From NCBI RefSeq assembly GCF_000328475.2, contig NC_026499.1:1-64000 (forward strand): 64,000 nt of DNA. Reading direction: 5' to 3'. Position 1 is the first letter of the stretch. Every line of letters starts with the position of its first letter. The notes under the pieces are model-generated. The model did no database searches, was not told the DNA's origin, and saw only the letters and a list, made by a program, of their open reading frames with translations. The translations under genes and the position numbers were made by a program. The stretch is from Mycosarcoma maydis. Taxonomy: Eukaryota > Basidiomycota > Ustilaginomycetes > Ustilaginales. Positions 61,240-64,000 of the stretch are shown here, in pieces.

Positions 61240-62096
61240 GGGACCTGGGGATGGCATGGCACATTGTTCATGGGCGCAAGGAATCGTGAATGTCGAATTT
61301 GGAGTCGCACCCTGCAGTCGCACCCTGCAGTCGCACCCTGCACGAATTGATTATCTCTACCGTCATGATACTCGTCAAAGCGTCGAAGCGATGCTTGGCT
61401 TGTGCGCTTGGCATGTGTTTCTAGAAAGTGCAGGTGTGTTTGTGAGAGAAGATGAGGATACAAGCAAGGTGATATTCGACAAAGTTGATTGGCTGTGGCG
61501 TTGGATGAGATGAAGCAAGGCAACCAATCGTGAATCCATCGTGCATCGGTCGAACGTGTCGAGGTGAAGCACGAATCGTGAATGCAGGGTCTTGGCTGCA
61601 CAGCGGTGCGGGGGCAACCACTTGAAATGGGTGAGGGTAAGTTTACGCTAAAGGAACGTGTAACACGCGTGACCACGGCAGTAAAGGCTGATGCAGGCGT
61701 TAGGGTTTTGACAGTCGTGAGTCTTGAGTGGTGAGCGACTCGACAAAATCACAAATCGTGAATCTGACGTGTGAGGGTTTTTTTTGTTTTAGTGGAGGCT
61801 TCTCATGTCTGGCACGTGTGGTGATTTGGTTCGAAATGTTGGGCCTGGTTCGCGGGGTGAGAGGTGAGCTGGCTCGAGTTATGCCGGGATCAAGGCACTT
61901 TGTGGTTTGCTTGCGTAACATCACCATCGCCGGCAGAAGTGACGGAGGACGGCCAACGCCAGTTGCACTCTGCGTTGTCATCTCTCGGAAAGATCGGATA
62001 TTGATTCGCACAGGTGCTGAATTGCATTGCTCACGACTCAGCCATTCGCGACTGTGCCGATCCCAACTGGATACAGCTTACGACTCGCTCGACATT
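61240..62096. other. Spacer between PNUTS-like and DinB-like genes
   Basis: A 13-bp tandem repeat (AGTCGCACCCTGC, three copies) lies at 61303-61341. Dispersed motif copies occur at 61281-61291, about 61525-61535, 61572-61582 and 61751-61761. A half-telobox (GTTAGGGTTTT) is at 61699-61709. The frame upstream of the DinB-like ATG is open but shows no domain. Confidence 0.45.
61303..61341 (+). repeat. 13-bp tandem repeat, three copies
   Basis: AGTCGCACCCTGC is repeated exactly three times just after the PNUTS-like stop codon. It is probably a minisatellite in the 3' untranslated region. Confidence 0.9.
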
Positions 62097-62882
62097 ATGA
62101 AGCTTTCTGTATCGTCTTGCAAGGAGGCAGAGGAGAGTTTGCTCTCATGTACGGCGCAGATCATGAACCAAGCGGTCGAGCTTCTTGGCTCGAGATCGAT
62201 AAGCGACGAAGCATATACGTTTGAAAGCAAGATTATCGCGGGTTCGACGCCGGGCAAGCACTTTCGACATGTGTTGGATCACCTTCGCATCCTCGTGGAT
62301 GCGATCTACGACTGGCAAGTGCGCGTCAAGCATGAGCCGAGGTCGATCTTGCACGTCGACTACGATTCGCGCATGGCGTCCAAGCTGGCTTGTGTGGAAA
62401 TGTCAGTCTCGGCGTCTTTGCGCGAGTTTCAACGTACCACAGAACGACTATACGACGTGTTTCGAGGATCGGATGGTGGACTATATCATCAATCGGTGCG
62501 ATTGTGCGCCACGACACCGTTCGTGGTCGAGATGGATAGCACGGTGGGCAGGGAACTCTGGTTCTGCGGACTGCACGCCATCCACCACTACGCACTGGCC
62601 AGGGTGATTCTGGTCAGGGAGCTCGACCTGAAGCGCATCGATGATCAGTTTGGCGTTGCACCGAGCACGTTGGTGCATCGAGAATGGCGGAAGGAGTCGA
62701 ATCGCGCCGACGTTGCTCACGATGCAGCTTTTCATAGACGCCAAGTCGAGCCAGACACACATCCACAGACGTCGAGCAGTGCTTCGAGAGGTGCCTTAAA
62801 GAGGCGCTCGAGTGGGCAGTCTGCATCACAGCCCGGTCATGTTTCTTGTGGTTATGACCAGCAACTCAAGTCGAAGCTGTAG
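62097..62882 (+). CDS. DinB-fold protein, function unknown
   Basis: The protein has 261 residues from the ATG at 62097. The body shows the bacterial-type DinB pattern: STPGKHFRHVLDHLRILVDAI, LHVDYDSRM, then RELWFCGLHAIHHYALARVIL and FGVAPSTLVHRE. DinB proteins form a four-helix bundle that often binds a metal through histidines; His in GKHFRH and HAIHHY are likely ligands. This subgroup, with its VDYDSR and HHYALARVIL motifs, is found in bacteria and some fungi, and no role is established. The frame upstream of 62097 is open to about 61728, but the residues there look random, so the internal ATG is preferred. The C-terminal 60 residues are Ser/Arg-rich and disordered. Confidence 0.75.
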   Translation: MKLSVSSCKEAEESLLSCTAQIMNQAVELLGSRSISDEAYTFESKIIAGSTPGKHFRHVLDHLRILVDAIYDWQVRVKHEPRSILHVDYDSRMASKLACVEMSVSASLREFQRTTERLYDVFRGSDGGLYHQSVRLCATTPFVVEMDSTVGRELWFCGLHAIHHYALARVILVRELDLKRIDDQFGVAPSTLVHREWRKESNRADVAHDAAFHRRQVEPDTHPQTSSSASRGALKRRSSGQSASQPGHVSCGYDQQLKSKL

Positions 62883-63509
62883 GTTTCATCTCATGTCTGT
62901 ACCAGCATTGCGCCGCACTCATCTTGGTTCGCTGTGATTGGCATGGGGTCTTGGTCAGTGTTGCTCCCGTTTCTTGCACCACGGTGCTGCTGCTCGTGCT
63001 TGAGCAAGTTGGCGGTCATGAAAGTGATTTTGAACGTTGCGCCGGATGCAATGACGCCAAGAGCGGAGCAACAGGATACTGAGACAGAGACTTGCGATAG
63101 AAAGCATCCTGAATGGAACGAGAGACCAAGCCAAAAAAAAAAAAAAAAAAAAGGAAAAGAAAAAGTGCCAAACGAAAAGAAGAGGCAAACAAAAGATGGA
63201 ACAAGAAAAAAGGGGGGCCTGAATGGGGACAGCGAAAGCAGGCAAGCAAGAGATAGAGCGATAAGGAGGAGCGTTGCCGAAGTGTGGATCTCGGAAAGAA
63301 GGTTCTCTCTGCGCTGATCACCGAAGCGATCGCATGGACGGGGGAGGGATGCAAGAGCGTGGAGCGTGTATATTGGCGATTCAGACGAAGCGTGGGCTGG
63401 AAAGTGGTGAATTGGAGACGGAACAAACGTACGACGAATCACGACTGGAATGCCGACGGACAGGATGCACATGCCGCCGCCAACTGCGAGGCGTTGCGGA
63501 GCGTGCAAG

Positions 63510-63526
63510 ATTCACGATTCGTGATT
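63510..63526 (+). repeat. Dispersed 17-bp quasi-palindrome, exact copy
   Basis: ATTCACGATTCGTGATT lies 15 bases to the left of the assembly gap. Confidence 0.8.
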
Positions 63527-63541
63527 GCGATATCTGCGTGC

Positions 63542-63641
63542 NNNNNNNNNNNNNNNNNNNNNNNNNNNNNNNNNNNNNNNNNNNNNNNNNNNNNNNNNNN
63601 NNNNNNNNNNNNNNNNNNNNNNNNNNNNNNNNNNNNNNNNN
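63542..63641. other. Assembly gap (100 N)
   Basis: Exactly 100 N occur here, the usual placeholder for a gap of unknown length. The flanks include the dispersed palindrome on the left, so repeats may have blocked the assembly. Confidence 0.97.
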
Positions 63642-63872
63642 ATTCCAGCGCAGCGCATGCATATACGGACCGAACAGTCGTGAATGTTGCGGTGGTGTCT
63701 ATCAAGTATGCATGGTTTGCTCTGCTGGCCAGAGCGAGCACAAAGCACAACTCGTGACTAGGAATCTGTAAAGGTACCAACTATCAATCTGCACAGAAAG
63801 TACATCTCACCTCGGCTTGTCCATCACCAAGCACAGACGCATCACGAATGTGCCAAACAACAACCCACAACA

Positions 63873-63892
63873 CCCTGACCCTACCCTAACCC
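63873..63892 (-). repeat. Degenerate telomere-type repeat
   Basis: CCCTGACCCTACCCTAACCC is a short run of imperfect CCCTAA units, with TTAGGG on the minus strand. It is too short for a telomere and may be an interstitial or promoter telobox. Confidence 0.5.
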
Positions 63893-64000
63893 CCGGTCAT
63901 ATTCACGATCCGTAAGAATACAAAATTCAAATCAATTTCAACCAGCTGATTCACGATTCGTAATTTGAAAAATGATGAATCTCATCGACAGTGACCCCTA

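Larger units (their letters stand above)
62883..64000. other. Right-end spacer with assembly gap
   Basis: The region after the DinB-like gene has a poly(A) run at about 63125-63152 and A-rich sequence to about 63215. Exact and partial dispersed motifs lie at 63510-63526 and 63948-63965. A telomere-like CCCTGACCCTACCCTAACCC stretch lies at 63873-63892. Bases 63542-63641 are N. No gene was recognised. Confidence 0.5.

Overview
The window looks like nuclear DNA of a smut fungus (Ustilaginales, close to Ustilago). The evidence is long, mostly intron-free, C-ending-codon genes, a few short introns with GTAAGT/GTAAGC or similar donors and CTAAC-like branch sites, TTAGGG-type telobox sequences, and spacers full of a short quasi-palindrome (ATTCACGATTCGTGATT and variants). 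Conserved fungal proteins (RNA polymerase III largest subunit, uroporphyrinogen decarboxylase, translin-associated factor X, a UCS-domain myosin chaperone) confirm a eukaryotic chromosome. The species assignment is inference.

Layout. The left 10 kb is accessory: a frameshifted P-loop NTPase/nuclease-like pseudogene (1507-4645), a small secreted protein gene (5076-5738, minus), a long spacer, and remnants of LINE-type retrotransposons in head-to-head orientation (about 8402-9982). From 10.5 kb onward the window is normal gene-dense chromosome: a CPA2 cation/proton antiporter (+), a very unusual CaMK-type kinase joined in one frame to an HSL-type alpha/beta hydrolase (-), a FUSC/BRE4-like membrane protein (-), TRAX (+, one intron), a basidiomycete seven-TM protein (-), a 4CL-like acyl-CoA ligase (+), an SS18/SSXT-domain protein (-), a UCS-domain protein (-), RPC1 (+), a spherulin-4-like secreted protein (-), a secreted GtaA-type glutaminase (-), HEM12 (-, spliced), an HMG-box protein (-, spliced), a PNUTS-like TFIIS-N/RVxF/CCCH protein (+) and a DinB-fold protein (+). 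A 100-base run of N marks an assembly gap at 63542-63641.

The genes do not form one pathway. They are a mixture of housekeeping genes (transcription, heme synthesis, chromatin), membrane and transport genes, and three secreted products. Spacers between divergently transcribed genes are 1-3 kb and hold TATA-like boxes, teloboxes, microsatellites and the dispersed quasi-palindrome. Spacers between convergent genes are mostly only 130-800 bases. The items most worth following up are the kinase-hydrolase fusion, the exact 17-bp palindrome repeated at least five times in spacers, and the NTPase-nuclease pseudogene whose architecture resembles Crinkler-RHS-type proteins.
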